Assembly: GCA_034190875.2 (NCBI GenBank)
Contig: CM067345.1
Location: 25,282,853-25,346,852 of the forward strand
Length of the DNA: 64,000 nucleotides
Direction of reading: 5' to 3'
Source: Urechis unicinctus
Lineage: Eukaryota > Annelida > Polychaeta > Xenopneusta > Urechidae
A program made the translations under genes and the position numbers. The notes below the pieces were generated by a model. It was given only the letters and a program-made list of their open reading frames with translations. It ran no database searches and was not told the DNA's origin. Below, one piece after another: positions 1 through 19,800 of the stretch (position 1 is its first letter; each line of letters starts with the position of its first letter).

Positions 1-504
1 TGATATTTCCTTTTGTTATGTCTGTCACAGACAATGTTCACAATACTGTCGTTCATATCTGTCCTTTGGCCTGAGATAAATCGCTGGCATATGTATGCTG
101 GGGTAGTCCATTACCAACGACACCACACGAGTGTTCAGGTATGTTTGTATTAAGTTTTTTAAAGACCTCAATGGTTTTCTGTAAATGTAACTGAGCTTCC
201 ATTTCCCCCCTTTTTATTCAAGACATTTATTCTATGACCCTTTTAGTGTACAAAGCAGCAATATGAGTCGGAGCTGGAGAGAAAGCAAAAGGAAGCTGAC
301 AGACAGCAAGTGCTCTCAGAAATAGAAAGGCAAAAATCTGCTGGAACTTATGATCAAAGCATATCAGTTTTACAAAGAACTGAGATATATTCACAAGAAA
401 GGGAGCAAAGAATAAGCAGATTTCTAGAACACGTTGATGCAAAGCGGAATTCTTACTTGGAGACCCTAGCTCAACGACGGCGAATTAAACCAACCAGTTT
501 GTGA
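1..504 (+). CDS. 3' end of a coiled-coil protein gene (last one or two exons)
   Basis: The last exon runs from 247 to the TGA at 502-504. It follows a pyrimidine-rich acceptor ending TTTTAG at 246, and the frame is closed immediately upstream by that TAG. It encodes about 85 residues, very rich in Glu, Lys, Arg and Gln (for example ESELERKQKEADRQQ, then SQEREQRISRFLEHVD), ending in a basic tail RRRIKPTSL. This is typical of an alpha-helical coiled coil. A possible preceding exon lies at about 26-138, between CACAG and a GTATGT donor, and is open in the matching phase; it reads as a hydrophobic then His/Arg-rich stretch, so its reality is less sure. The gene continues off the left edge. I do not recognise the family; a cilium or centrosome protein would be a guess. 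It converges with PELO. Confidence 0.6.
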
Positions 505-524
505 GATATTGACATGCCAAATCA

Positions 525-530
525 AATAAA
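525..530 (+). terminator. Polyadenylation signal of the left-edge gene
   Basis: A canonical AATAAA lies 21 nt after the stop codon at 504. It would give a very short 3' UTR. Confidence 0.45.
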
Positions 531-1711
531 AAATGTTATAGTTATCTGTAGGATCTTTCCTTGCAAAATATGGATGGTTCAATGTTATGTGATGAATGAA
601 AGGTTCTCACAACTCCTGATTCATAACCATTTTTATTATAAATAACACACGAGGACAATATGCCCTAGCAATGAATTCGTACTTGGGTTTTTGCTAAAAG
701 CTCAGTGATGAAAGCATTGCGGTGGAATGCATTTTCTAATTTAAAAATAATTTTTCAAATAATAGTGTCAGTGCAAGAAACACTCAACCAGGGGTAGATA
801 TACTAATTACGGTACCGGATTACAATATTAGAACTCCAAGGACTAAATGCAATGCCATTTACCACCAGAAGAGGAAATGAGACACTGGGCATCCTTTACA
901 AACAAGTATTTAACAATCGGGCAATATCCACAAGACCAATTTATCAGTACCCTTCCCTTATCTTATGAGGGGGTTAAAACTGGAATATGTACCATTTATA
1001 GCAAAGGAATTTTAAGAGTGTGACACCATTATTTTTGTTTAAGGTTTAGGCTGGTTATATACAGAAGTATGGCTCTAACAGGGATAAGCAATATTCACAC
1101 TACATTTGGCTGGGGTTATTCATTCAAAATCAGACAGGATTAACAGATTATTAAATAGCATTGTATATATACATATACATAGCACAGTCAAATTATTATT
1201 TAACAGAATGTGCTGAAATAAAGGGAACATGTACTGAAATGACCCATCCAAAGGTCACAATATAACAATTCAAAGCCATTGACATTATTGACATAATTAA
1301 GTCAGGAATAATAATGACCACACAAAGGATGTCAATCAGAAAACTGGCACCCAAAAATAGGTATCACAGCAGAAAATTGAATGCACTAAAAACAGAGGTG
1401 GAAAGTACAAGACATTAGTTTTGAAGCCCCTGTTCCTCAATAAAACTAAGATAATATATACTTATGAGGGCTTATAATATGAATCGGCTGCATTACACCA
1501 AGTGTTTGTAAATCGGAGGCCCTGACCCAGACAGCAAAATTATCAGCACAATGATCACAGCCACTGGGTCCAAAAACACTCATGATTGAATTAAAGTTGT
1601 CAACTGAAAAGTAAGCTGTAAGACGAACATTGTTTCCATGATAAACCTATTGCTAACATATCAAGCAAAAATTTCCTAAGTATGGCCATCGAGAGAGAAC
1701 ACAGAGATCTA
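531..1711. other. Convergent intergenic spacer / probable PELO 3' UTR
   Basis: AT-rich sequence between the left-edge plus-strand gene and the minus-strand PELO stop. No open frame with coding character is seen. The proximal part (towards 1711) is likely PELO 3' UTR. I could not choose a polyadenylation site with confidence. Confidence 0.4.
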
Positions 1712-10735
<9,024 letters not shown>

Positions 10736-12654
10736 ATTATGTTTTGAAATTGATCTTTATGAGAGATAAACGTATTGACAGCACAGAAAATATAGGAAAA
10801 TCGGTTATTTGACAGCTAGACATTTCGCGAAGTTCAACCTATTTCGATATTTTCAAAGCTGATTTCCATGTCATTTAAAGACGTTATGATTTTCACACAA
10901 ACTCAATTGTAGGATAAATTTCGTTATCACATTCAGAACTCATCTGCGTTTTTATAGACGTCATGAAGGGATATGGTCTAGGAGGAGTTAGCTTCTTTAT
11001 TACGCATCACACAAATTAAGCAAAAAACTCTGAAGTTAGTCACCTGTAACACGATCTCCACAGTCTCAGATCAACTATTTCGATGACCATCCAATACCTT
11101 AGGGGGAAGAGTGACCAGTACCCAAAGACTGTTTGGTCCATGGTTGGTCTGCCAATGATTAATATTATCTACAATATCTATATAGCATTGCAATACAACA
11201 GTTAAAACCTGGGAACATAGGGAAAAGCTTTTACTTCTAAGTTTTATACTAGCCATAGGTTTTGCCAATGTGTACGAATGTGCCGTAAGTCTTCTCGGCG
11301 CTGTGAAGCTGGAAAAAAAATCAACATTTACATTATCTAATCCTTATTTTACATACCTGAATCAGATCGACACATCTTTTAGGGGATGTCGGCCCTAATA
11401 AGTGTAATCATTGAAATCAGACATATATATATATACCGTTTACGAGGTTTGCAGCACGTCTTTGAGCCCTGTGTATTGTATTAAATAGACGATGGGATAA
11501 CATTATTGATGCACCAGAAAGGGATATAGTTTGGAATCGCTTATTACTGTTACATTATGCACAAAATAAGTAAATTTATACTGACAGTCTCATTTACCTG
11601 ACTCCCAACCCGCCCCACCCCCCTATCACACCACGAGATAAAAATCTCGCTAACCCAACATAGCACGGGAAAGAAATAACAAACTGTATTGATTTATACC
11701 GGAACCTCTGCCCTAGCCTCTAAAGTTCACCTAGTTTCCATGTTGACATTTTGATACTGTCGCGAGCTGTCGCTTATGGTTTCGTTCGGGATCAGTTTTT
11801 TCAGTTTTTGGAAGAAACAGTGCTCAAGACCAGTTCTTTTTTTTATGAAACTCATCTGGACTAAGAAGTTATATACCCCATTTTAGGAATGGAGGATGGT
11901 TATCGCTTGGTAAGGCTATTTTCTGTGCTTAAATTGGTCTTGCATCGAAGGCGATGCAAATTTGAATCTCCGGCGGGAATCTGTCTTAGCTTGTCATGGC
12001 TTGCATTTGTTTCAGCTGATTGATGGACTCACAAACATAATCCCGTTTATGACTTACTTTATTGTTAGGATAATTCTCATGCTTTGACACTTAATGATCA
12101 GCAGATCAGATCAGGTCAATTTCATAGCCCAACAGACAAACGTCTGGTTTTATTAACGTGTTGTAGCGCCGATCGTACCGTAATCAGGTAATATAAACAG
12201 ATAAATATGTACCGTCCTGCGCGAGGCGAGTGTCCGTAGCTTCTCATCAATTAGGGTTAGACACTAACTTTCATCATTCACTTGTCCTGTAGGACATGTC
12301 AAAGGCAATTTTTACTTGTCCCATGTGAAATCTTCTTGTCCCATGGTTCACATGGTCTGGTAGCTCCGGTGTAACGGTAACATGAATTTATACCGTTACG
12401 AAGAGTTCGTCAAACACAGTCGGCAAGTTCTCGTTTGGGTTGAAGGACTACTCTGCGTACCTAGAAAATAACATATATCAAGAGCCTTTACAAAAAATAG
12501 ACTTTGCGCGCCAAAAAACTTACCACCACACGACGCTATTCTTCAATAACTGGCATCGATAGTTCGTTTCCTAACAAATCGCGATACGATGTCTGCCATT
12601 TTGGAAATTAAATTAATTCTCGCGATTTCCCCGCATTGCCTTAGCATCCCAAAT
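10736..12654. other. PELO upstream region, no gene seen
   Basis: This is the 5' flank of PELO. No TATA-like element at a useful distance or other core promoter motif stands out. About 12275-12355 carries three CTTGTCC motifs, probably a dispersed repeat. A short pure TATATATATATA lies near 11426. Confidence 0.35.
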
Positions 12655-12844
12655 GGGGGGCACTTACCCTAACTAGGATAGGGGTGTGCCGCGGGACCTC
12701 GAAAACCTGTACCCGTTGTACTCGTTGAGAATGAGAAAAAGTATACTCCATCGTACAAGGTATTATGCGAATGTCTAACCCGTCGTAAAAGTCGAGATGT
12801 TGAAAAAACCACCCCCTTCGTGCGGCACATGTATACGATTACAG

Positions 12845-12955
12845 GTAGTTTCGTACACAGGTTGTTTCGTACACGCTACTTACGGTTGTTTCGTACACAC
12901 GAGATTGGTTGTTTCGTACACGCAATATCAAAAGCAGTTGTTCCGTATGTAATGC
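12845..12955 (+). repeat. Left subterminal repeat cluster, GTTGTTTCGTACAC
   Basis: Four good copies and one diverged copy of a 14-bp motif, separated by 2-15 bp, all in the same orientation. They match the right cluster in reverse complement. Confidence 0.85.
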
Positions 12956-13875
12956 TTAGTGAAGTAACTACGTAATATACTTCTAAATATAAAATATCTG
13001 GTATCGTGTTATTATTTATTTCCACAAAGTTTTATTAAGAGTTGGCTTGAAAAAATGTTAAGGCTTGTGTAGACTAGAGCATCTATTAATCTAATGGGTA
13101 CCCTCCACGACGAATGTAGTGCTTAAAATCAAAACAGCAAGTAGACCACCCCGCTCCATCCTTGTCTCAGTGGAACCAAAATCGGGAATTTAAACACATC
13201 CCTCCCCCGTTAAATACGGCAACTGAATATGACCAGGCTATATTACACAATCGCGACGCGTTTTGTCTTCTTCGACAAGTTCACATTATACCATTTTCAC
13301 ATTTTGCAATTTTAGCATGAGCAAATATGATGTCACAATACTGTATCTCATCATTGATTAACAGCATTTGAAAGTTTTTTTTATTGACTACTGCATAATC
13401 ATAGAAAAACTTTAACGAGTGTTTTGGGCAGTTTAGGCAGGGCACATTGGACGGCTGTGATGCAGAAGTAGGTATTTCCCCCTACTCTATATACAATTAA
13501 TACGTGATGCATATAGTATCAAACAACATAATAGTATATACACGTTTAAGATATGCAATGTATTGTGATTAATTAGGGGGATGCGGGAGGGGGAATTGTT
13601 GCAGCTGTGAAGGCAATCAAGCGAACAACCCGTGCGTGGTGGGGCTGGATGCTAGGTCACGTGACGAGCATACGACCTCGACATTGACTCGAAAAATTCA
13701 AATGGACCACATTGTCTTCCCATGTGACGTCACACGGTCCGGTGCCGCCATGTTGGAGTATAAGCTACCGCCAGCGCGCTGCACTTTGACGAGAGGTAGC
13801 TTGGAACGTGCCGGCGCGTTATGTTTCCCACGTTCTTCATTAATCAAAGGGGTCATTTCATAATACGAAATTTAT

Positions 13876-13975
13876 GTGCCATCGTTGATTGTGCCATCAT
13901 TGGTTGTGCCATCGTTGGCTGTGCCATCGTTGGCTGTGTCAACAGGGGTAACCGAGATAAAGACAAATCACTGTA
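13876..13975 (+). pseudogene. THAP-type zinc-finger N-terminus with a multiplied knuckle
   Basis: Reading from 13878 gives repeated Ala-Ile-Val-Gly-Cys units and then Val-Asn-Arg-Gly-Asn-Arg-Asp-Lys-Asp-Lys-Ser before a stop. The C-x4-C start followed by an Asn-Arg...Arg-Asp-Lys...Ser stretch is the usual beginning of a THAP C2CH domain. The DNA shows four tandem 15-bp units (GTGCCATCGTTGGCT type, 13876-13935) that add five residues each. The later Cys and His of a THAP domain are not found in frame, so this is a relic or the first exon of something broken. Confidence 0.45.
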
Positions 13976-14985
13976 AAATCTATGCCAATATAATCGCTTA
14001 TGTTATCATATACTCAACGTCTTCACAACCCACCATGTGTAACGTTGCTGTGATCTTGTACAGGTTACTCTTGCTTGTAATATATTCTAGAACTGAAAGC
14101 GAAAGTTGGTACTGTGATGGAACCTACAGTGAGTCGTGAGAGCCTCATTGAGTGTGGAGTGTCCATGCTCAGACGAGTTTTAAATCAGGTCGCATTGGCC
14201 TTTTACCCTCGTGTCAGGAAAGCACAAGAAATATCAAAGGTATTAAGCGTGTCCTTCTTATTACCGCAAATGCAAGAAAAGCTGTTCCTTATAAAGGAGA
14301 AACAGCCGAGAGGTCATTTAAACGTGTGGGTCCTGGCGCAAGTATACGTGGGTGGTTACGTATATTCATGTGATTGTGCGTGTGTGCAGGGGTGTAGCCA
14401 GCGATACCCACTTACGCACGTGCGCAACAGCAATTTGAACTGTAGATTTCTCCCCCGTAAATGCGTAATATTCCTTCAAGCCTGGCTACGCCCCTGGTAT
14501 GTGTGTATATGTATAGACAAGTATATATAAGTAACACATTATTTTGCTTTCTGCATAACATAACTAACGATGTACGTTTTGAATGGCTTGATCTTTGAGA
14601 AGCTCATATTACTGTACTATGAATTGGCATTCAATAAATTCATTATTTTAACTAGAATTGATTAAATTTTATATGGTGAACCCCAACGGTTAGATCTGAA
14701 AGGTTTGTTATAATAAATCCCCTACTATATAATTACTACTGCTGCTTCATTTAATTTATTTTAGTCTTCACATTAATTGCATGGCCGAATTGATTTGTGG
14801 CCGATTAACTCAAGGCCGAGTTGACCATCCTCGCCAGGTAAGACGTAACATCTGGATTACTCATGATTAATGCAAAAAATGACCTACGATGTCATAATTC
14901 GAAAAAGATAACAATAACAAACATATGCGCAGACACATCGTATTCTGTGTTCATGTCTGCGTATCATGGAAACAATTCCCATTTG

Positions 14986-15103
14986 TGTACGAAACGACCT
15001 GTGTTCATGTCTTGTGTACGAAACGACTCCCAGTCCTGTGTACGAAACAACCATCGGTGTACGAAACGACCTGTGTACGAAACGCGGGTGTACGAAACTA
15101 CCG
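14986..15103 (-). repeat. Right subterminal repeat cluster, GTGTACGAAAC
   Basis: Six copies of GTGTACGAAAC followed by GAC, AAC, GCG or TAC, spaced 16-30 bp apart. Together they are the reverse complement of the left cluster. Confidence 0.85.
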
Positions 15104-15144
15104 CACACCCATGTATACTATATCTTTACACTTAAGTGCCCCCC

Positions 15145-16230
15145 CCCCCGCGCAATGCATGTGGTCTTGAACTTGTAAACAAACATGTTGCTGTGTTTCT
15201 GACTTTTTACCGCTTCCCAAATTGATCAAACTATAAATAATTACCACGGATGAAATCACCAGCCGAAAAGGGATGAAATTGTCAGTAAAACATCATTGCA
15301 TTCTATAACACCATCACTTGTGTATGTTTGGCGTTTGGTAGTTGTCTGAATCGATCTAAAAATAATTGAGTTGCGTTGTTTCGAGAAACGGTAAGACGTC
15401 TACGCAGACGTCTTGTAGGGCTAATGGTCTGGTCGTTTTTATTGATATAAGTAACAAAATCTTACCCGGGCCGGTACCTGAAAAAAGTTACCGGCCCGTC
15501 TATAAACCTACCGGCCCATAAAATGTGTAAGGTCTTTCTGCTCCCCGAGTGTCAAATTTTTTCAAACAAATGCGCATGTACGGAATAAAAACCCATAAAC
15601 AGAAATAACAGGAAAAATCTGAAACCTCAGCAAGTAGATGGCAGGTGGTCACAGTATTTCAAATACGACTGCTCATACATAAACCTCAATAAACAAATCA
15701 CAGATTAGAGGTCCTTTAGCTCCTCCCTTGGCATACTGTCATGTTAAGCTGGGTAGAATATGAGGTAGCCGAGAACGGACATATGCGACGACGTTCATAA
15801 GCTTAACGATGATTCACCGTTTATCTACGTCATAAGGCTCGAATGAGGTGTTTCGCACTGCGAAAGCTGTCGGTTTTATTTGCTACGGATCAGATAACAA
15901 CTCTGTCTCTTACACCCAGCTTACAGTGTGGTTGTATATAAAAAGTTTACCACAATTCATCATCATCGAAATCATCACCAGAAATAGCTAAGCATTATCT
16001 TTGTCCCACAACAAGGCTTTAATACCTCGCTTAAGTTTCCCACCATCAAACCACAGTTGCTTAGCTCTGCTGGGATTAAAGTGCCTATCGCACGGTTATA
16101 GGTACTTCGCTGAAATCAATTCATAATGTGATCAATAAACTCAAACCGGTCCAATAACAGTCGCATCTGATCAGTTATGGCCAAAATTGATATAATGTCA
16201 GTTCAAATTAGCGCGCCCGACAAAACGCTG
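15145..16230. other. Intergenic stretch between transposon relic and CEP57 promoter region
   Basis: No coding frame is seen. A short region at 15465-15525 has CCGGGCCGGTACC and two ACCGGCCC motifs and looks like part of a small repeat. AGACGTCTACGCAGACGTCT near 15393-15412 is a local palindrome. Confidence 0.3.
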
Positions 16231-16263
16231 CGGCAGTCCTTATCTAGGTCAGACCCAGGCGTG

Positions 16264-16869
16264 TGACGTCAGTAAAGTAAGCCCGTTCTCAGAAACGCAG
16301 GGAGTGCCCTGTTGTCCCAGGCGCAGCAGTGACATCGCTGGTGTCTTTTTTCTCTTCATCGGGACTCATTTCTGGTTAGAATCTGCAAGGCAAAATTTTC
16401 TCTGCCGAAGCAAAGATGGTCTGCTAATGATCTGTGCAATCCCATGTCTCTGAGCCGCTCTCCTGAAGTGATGAAATAGCGAAATTACCAGCAGCCCTTT
16501 TGCACTAATCGTAGTGCAGATGGCACCTCGCAACGAAAATAATGCCAGAGCTGACGTCACGCTGAGGCGATTCATTATTCATGAGCTTGTCTTATCGATA
16601 CGCCAGACTCAAAAGAATAAAGTATGATTGAATTTGCTTACATTCGCCGAGTAAAGAAAGCGTAACACTTGTACACTGTAGCGCATTTCGCTGGCGGGCG
16701 CAGAGTGAGCTTTTCAGCGTGCTCTATTTATTCAAACAAGTCAGGAGACGCAACTTATTTTAGTCTGTAGTTTCAACTTGCACTCGCCAGTCGGGCGACG
16801 ACTTTCGAGTTTTCATTTCACCTGCAGGCGGGCCAATTAACAATCTCACGAATTTTGTAGCTTTGCGTA
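16264..16869 (+). promoter_or_regulatory. Probable CEP57 promoter region with two CRE-like palindromes
   Basis: Two perfect TGACGTCA octamers lie at 16264-16271 and 16552-16559, about 600 and 310 bp before the CEP57 start codon. The octamer is the consensus CREB/ATF site. The region is also richer in CpG than its surroundings. There is no TATA box at a convincing distance. Promoter function is inferred from position. Confidence 0.4.
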
Positions 16870-19800
16870 ATGGATGACAAATCTTGTGCGTCCACGGAAC
16901 CCGCAGGCCGTTTTGACGCGTGTCCACTGCAAGAATCCCGGGTCAGGGACCCAGAACCTTGGGTTCCCGAGAGCCCTGATATTTGCTCGATAAAACTCGC
17001 GATCGGCAAAGTTATTAACATTTCCGGTTGGACAAGTGCTTGGGAATTTTCACTTTTCCCACAAGCAGAACCACCTGTCCTGGTCAAGCGGACAACCGTT
17101 AGTGTCCAGCCCTGTCCATGTTGTGTACTTGCGTATCTATATATGTCGAGAATTGAGATGAATATCCTTTGAACTACACTATTTTGGTTTTCCACTGTCT
17201 AATGATTATTTAGCAATTGTCACATTAACTTTTAGAATCACAACTTTCGTTCAGTGGCTTATCAACCAATTTACCAGACCAAATAGATAGTTTGTCTATA
17301 CACCATGTACACACATAGATTTAATTGTTCATTAGACAATGGAATTCTTAACTCTCACAAAGTTGGTTGTAGTGACATCAATTTTGGCTGCTATTGTATT
17401 GCCTGCATTTGTTGTTGCAGGGTGGAGATGGACAGGGGGAGGTTGAGTTTGGCAGTCCACCTAGACGTGGTTTTCTTCACATGGACAACTCACATCAGTC
17501 CGAGGATGTGTCGGGGGTAGGGGCACTTCACAGCATGTCTACCCACAAGGAGTATCCCCCTACACAGCCGTTCATTTACGATGATTACAGGAGGGATCCA
17601 AACAAAACCACTAAAGCTCATCCCGAGAGCAACAGACAAGGTAACTAGATCGTGGAGGCCAGAGGGTTAGCCAGAAATTTCAAAGTTGGTGTCGAAATTT
17701 CTAACACTGGCTAAGTGATCACAAACTGACTAAAATAAGGCACCATCTCGACACTGTTAACAACGCAACTCACTTAACTGCGTGAAAACATTGGGTCACA
17801 TGACGCCCTTGACCAATGATATTTCGTTTTGATAAGATATTAAGTTTTTCGATAATACACTTAAAAACTAAAATAAAACCCAAACACGTCGTATGAAAAA
17901 AGACCGTCGTCTTTTAAAATTGGCCGTCGTAATGACGGCTCCACGGCTGCCTGGCTAACCCTCTGGCGGAGGCGCAGACAGGATGGCCGGGGGACCGTCT
18001 TTAGGTGGAAATTCCAGCCTGTACAAATCGATGATACTGGACGGGTGGACAGGTCTCTGGCTAAGACCAAGCCAGTGCGGCTGCTTGCAGCTCCACAGTG
18101 CCTGTAGCGTACATTTATCATTTCAGGCACTCCTTAAGCAAACGTCAAAGTCAGGGCATCATAAACTTAAGTAAGTGGTTCAGGTGCAGGATATTATTAC
18201 ATAATGCATAAATCTGTTGGTATATCTATTGTTAGCTTGGTGCCTGCACCAGACTTTCTCTGCTGTCGCATAATGCCATATGGACTTAATACTGATAACA
18301 GCCATTCTTAGACCTGCTCATATATTTCCTGAGCACTCCCATTTGGTTGGCTCTGATAACATGGTAAATCTTGGTAGTTGGGATAAGGTAAAGTTGATAA
18401 GGTGTTGTATGGTCTGTGGGTACTGTGCTCAGTTCCCATGATGTCTCCATGTGACTTCATGGCCTGCTTGGGTGCTTGTGTTCTCAAATGCTTCCCACAT
18501 TTATACAAAGCATACTTCGGAATATGGGATTAAAAGTGCTGCTAATTTCATACCCACTGTTTTGAAATTGTAGAACTGTATCTGATATATGTTAATGATC
18601 AGTTACTGTGAATGGCTTGATATTTATAATAGTCAGTTCAGGTGTGTAAGTATACCTGTCCATTTAAAGGGTCAATATCTGCTTTAGTATACTTGTGTAA
18701 GTCATAATATGAAACTGTGTGATAGTGTCATGTCAGTTCTGTAGTCCAATGTTAAGGGTCCCATTCAGCATTAGTGGATTTGTAATAGCTACCATGATTT
18801 ACCCATGTTGCAGCTGTGATGTCAGCTCTCCGCAGTTTACAAGAGAAGATTCGCCATCTGGAATTGGAGAGGACAAGGGCGGAAGACAACCTAAAGTCAC
18901 TGGCCACCGATACTGATCGGTGCAGAGATATGCTTGACACCGCTCCGCTCTCGGCACCGACGCGCACCCCTCAAACCTCCCCAGCCAGACGAGAGCCTCC
19001 AAGGGAAACCGTGAACTTCAAGGAAGACAACCGGCCCAAGAGTGTGAACAGCACACTAGGCGGTGATCTGACTCAGTATGCTGACACCACTCTAGGCACT
19101 GGTATGTACCAGCATGTACCATGGGCTGGTGAATTAGACCTGATAGGTGTGGATGTCAATGAGTTGAGGCAGGTTGTGAGACAGGGATCCATGTTGGTTA
19201 ACTCTGAATGGTCATAAATCTGTGTTCGGTCATGTGCTAATTACTCTTCCATTTTTTTTCTCTATTAGCTAACATGTCTGAGTGTATGAACAACCAATAC
19301 CATCCTCACGAAGCAGATAACATGTTTTCCAGATGTGCATAACAAGTTGGACTCGGCTGAGCAGCGGTGCCAGTTGTTGGAGCGTCAGCTCGACTGCATG
19401 CGCCGCCTGGTGACATCAGCAGAACACGACCGTTCAGAGGCACTGAGGAGGTCCTCCCTGGTGAGACAGCATCAGGATGAGGTGGAGGCCAGTGATCTCC
19501 AATCACAGATGGGCAAGATCTCTGACTTGGAGAGGGAACATCTGAAGCTGACAGCCACACAGACCATGGCTGAGGTGAATGAAAGCATGTGTGGGTCATG
19601 ACCCTGGCTGAAACATGCCTTGAGGATAGCATCACTTTCATTCTTAGGCTTGGAGCGTTGTCAATATTGAACTCGGTTTTCAAACTCAAGTGTCAATACA
19701 GCAATAGTAAGTGGATCAGCTTGCCTGACATTGGCCTGATTCAGCTAGATTTGCATTGCTTGGGATTATCCCTCAATTGAGGCCACCAGTGAGTGTTTGG

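Larger units (their letters stand above)
12655..15144. mobile_element. Degenerate DNA transposon with inverted subterminal repeats
   Basis: The ends carry an inverted GGGGGGCACTTA (12655-12666; reverse complement at 15133-15144, inside a longer C run). The left flank of the interior has about five direct copies of GTTGTTTCGTACAC-like repeats (about 12845-12955). The right flank has six copies of the reverse complement GTGTACGAAACGAC (about 14986-15103). Such mirror-image subterminal repeats are typical transposase-binding sites in hAT- and P-like transposons. The interior holds a THAP-like zinc knuckle (13878-13975) and no intact transposase. A target duplication could not be identified. Confidence 0.65.

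Noticed and set aside
19306..19689. 127-residue minus-strand frame
   Set aside because: Lies opposite CEP57 exon 4, which has correct splice sites and family similarity.
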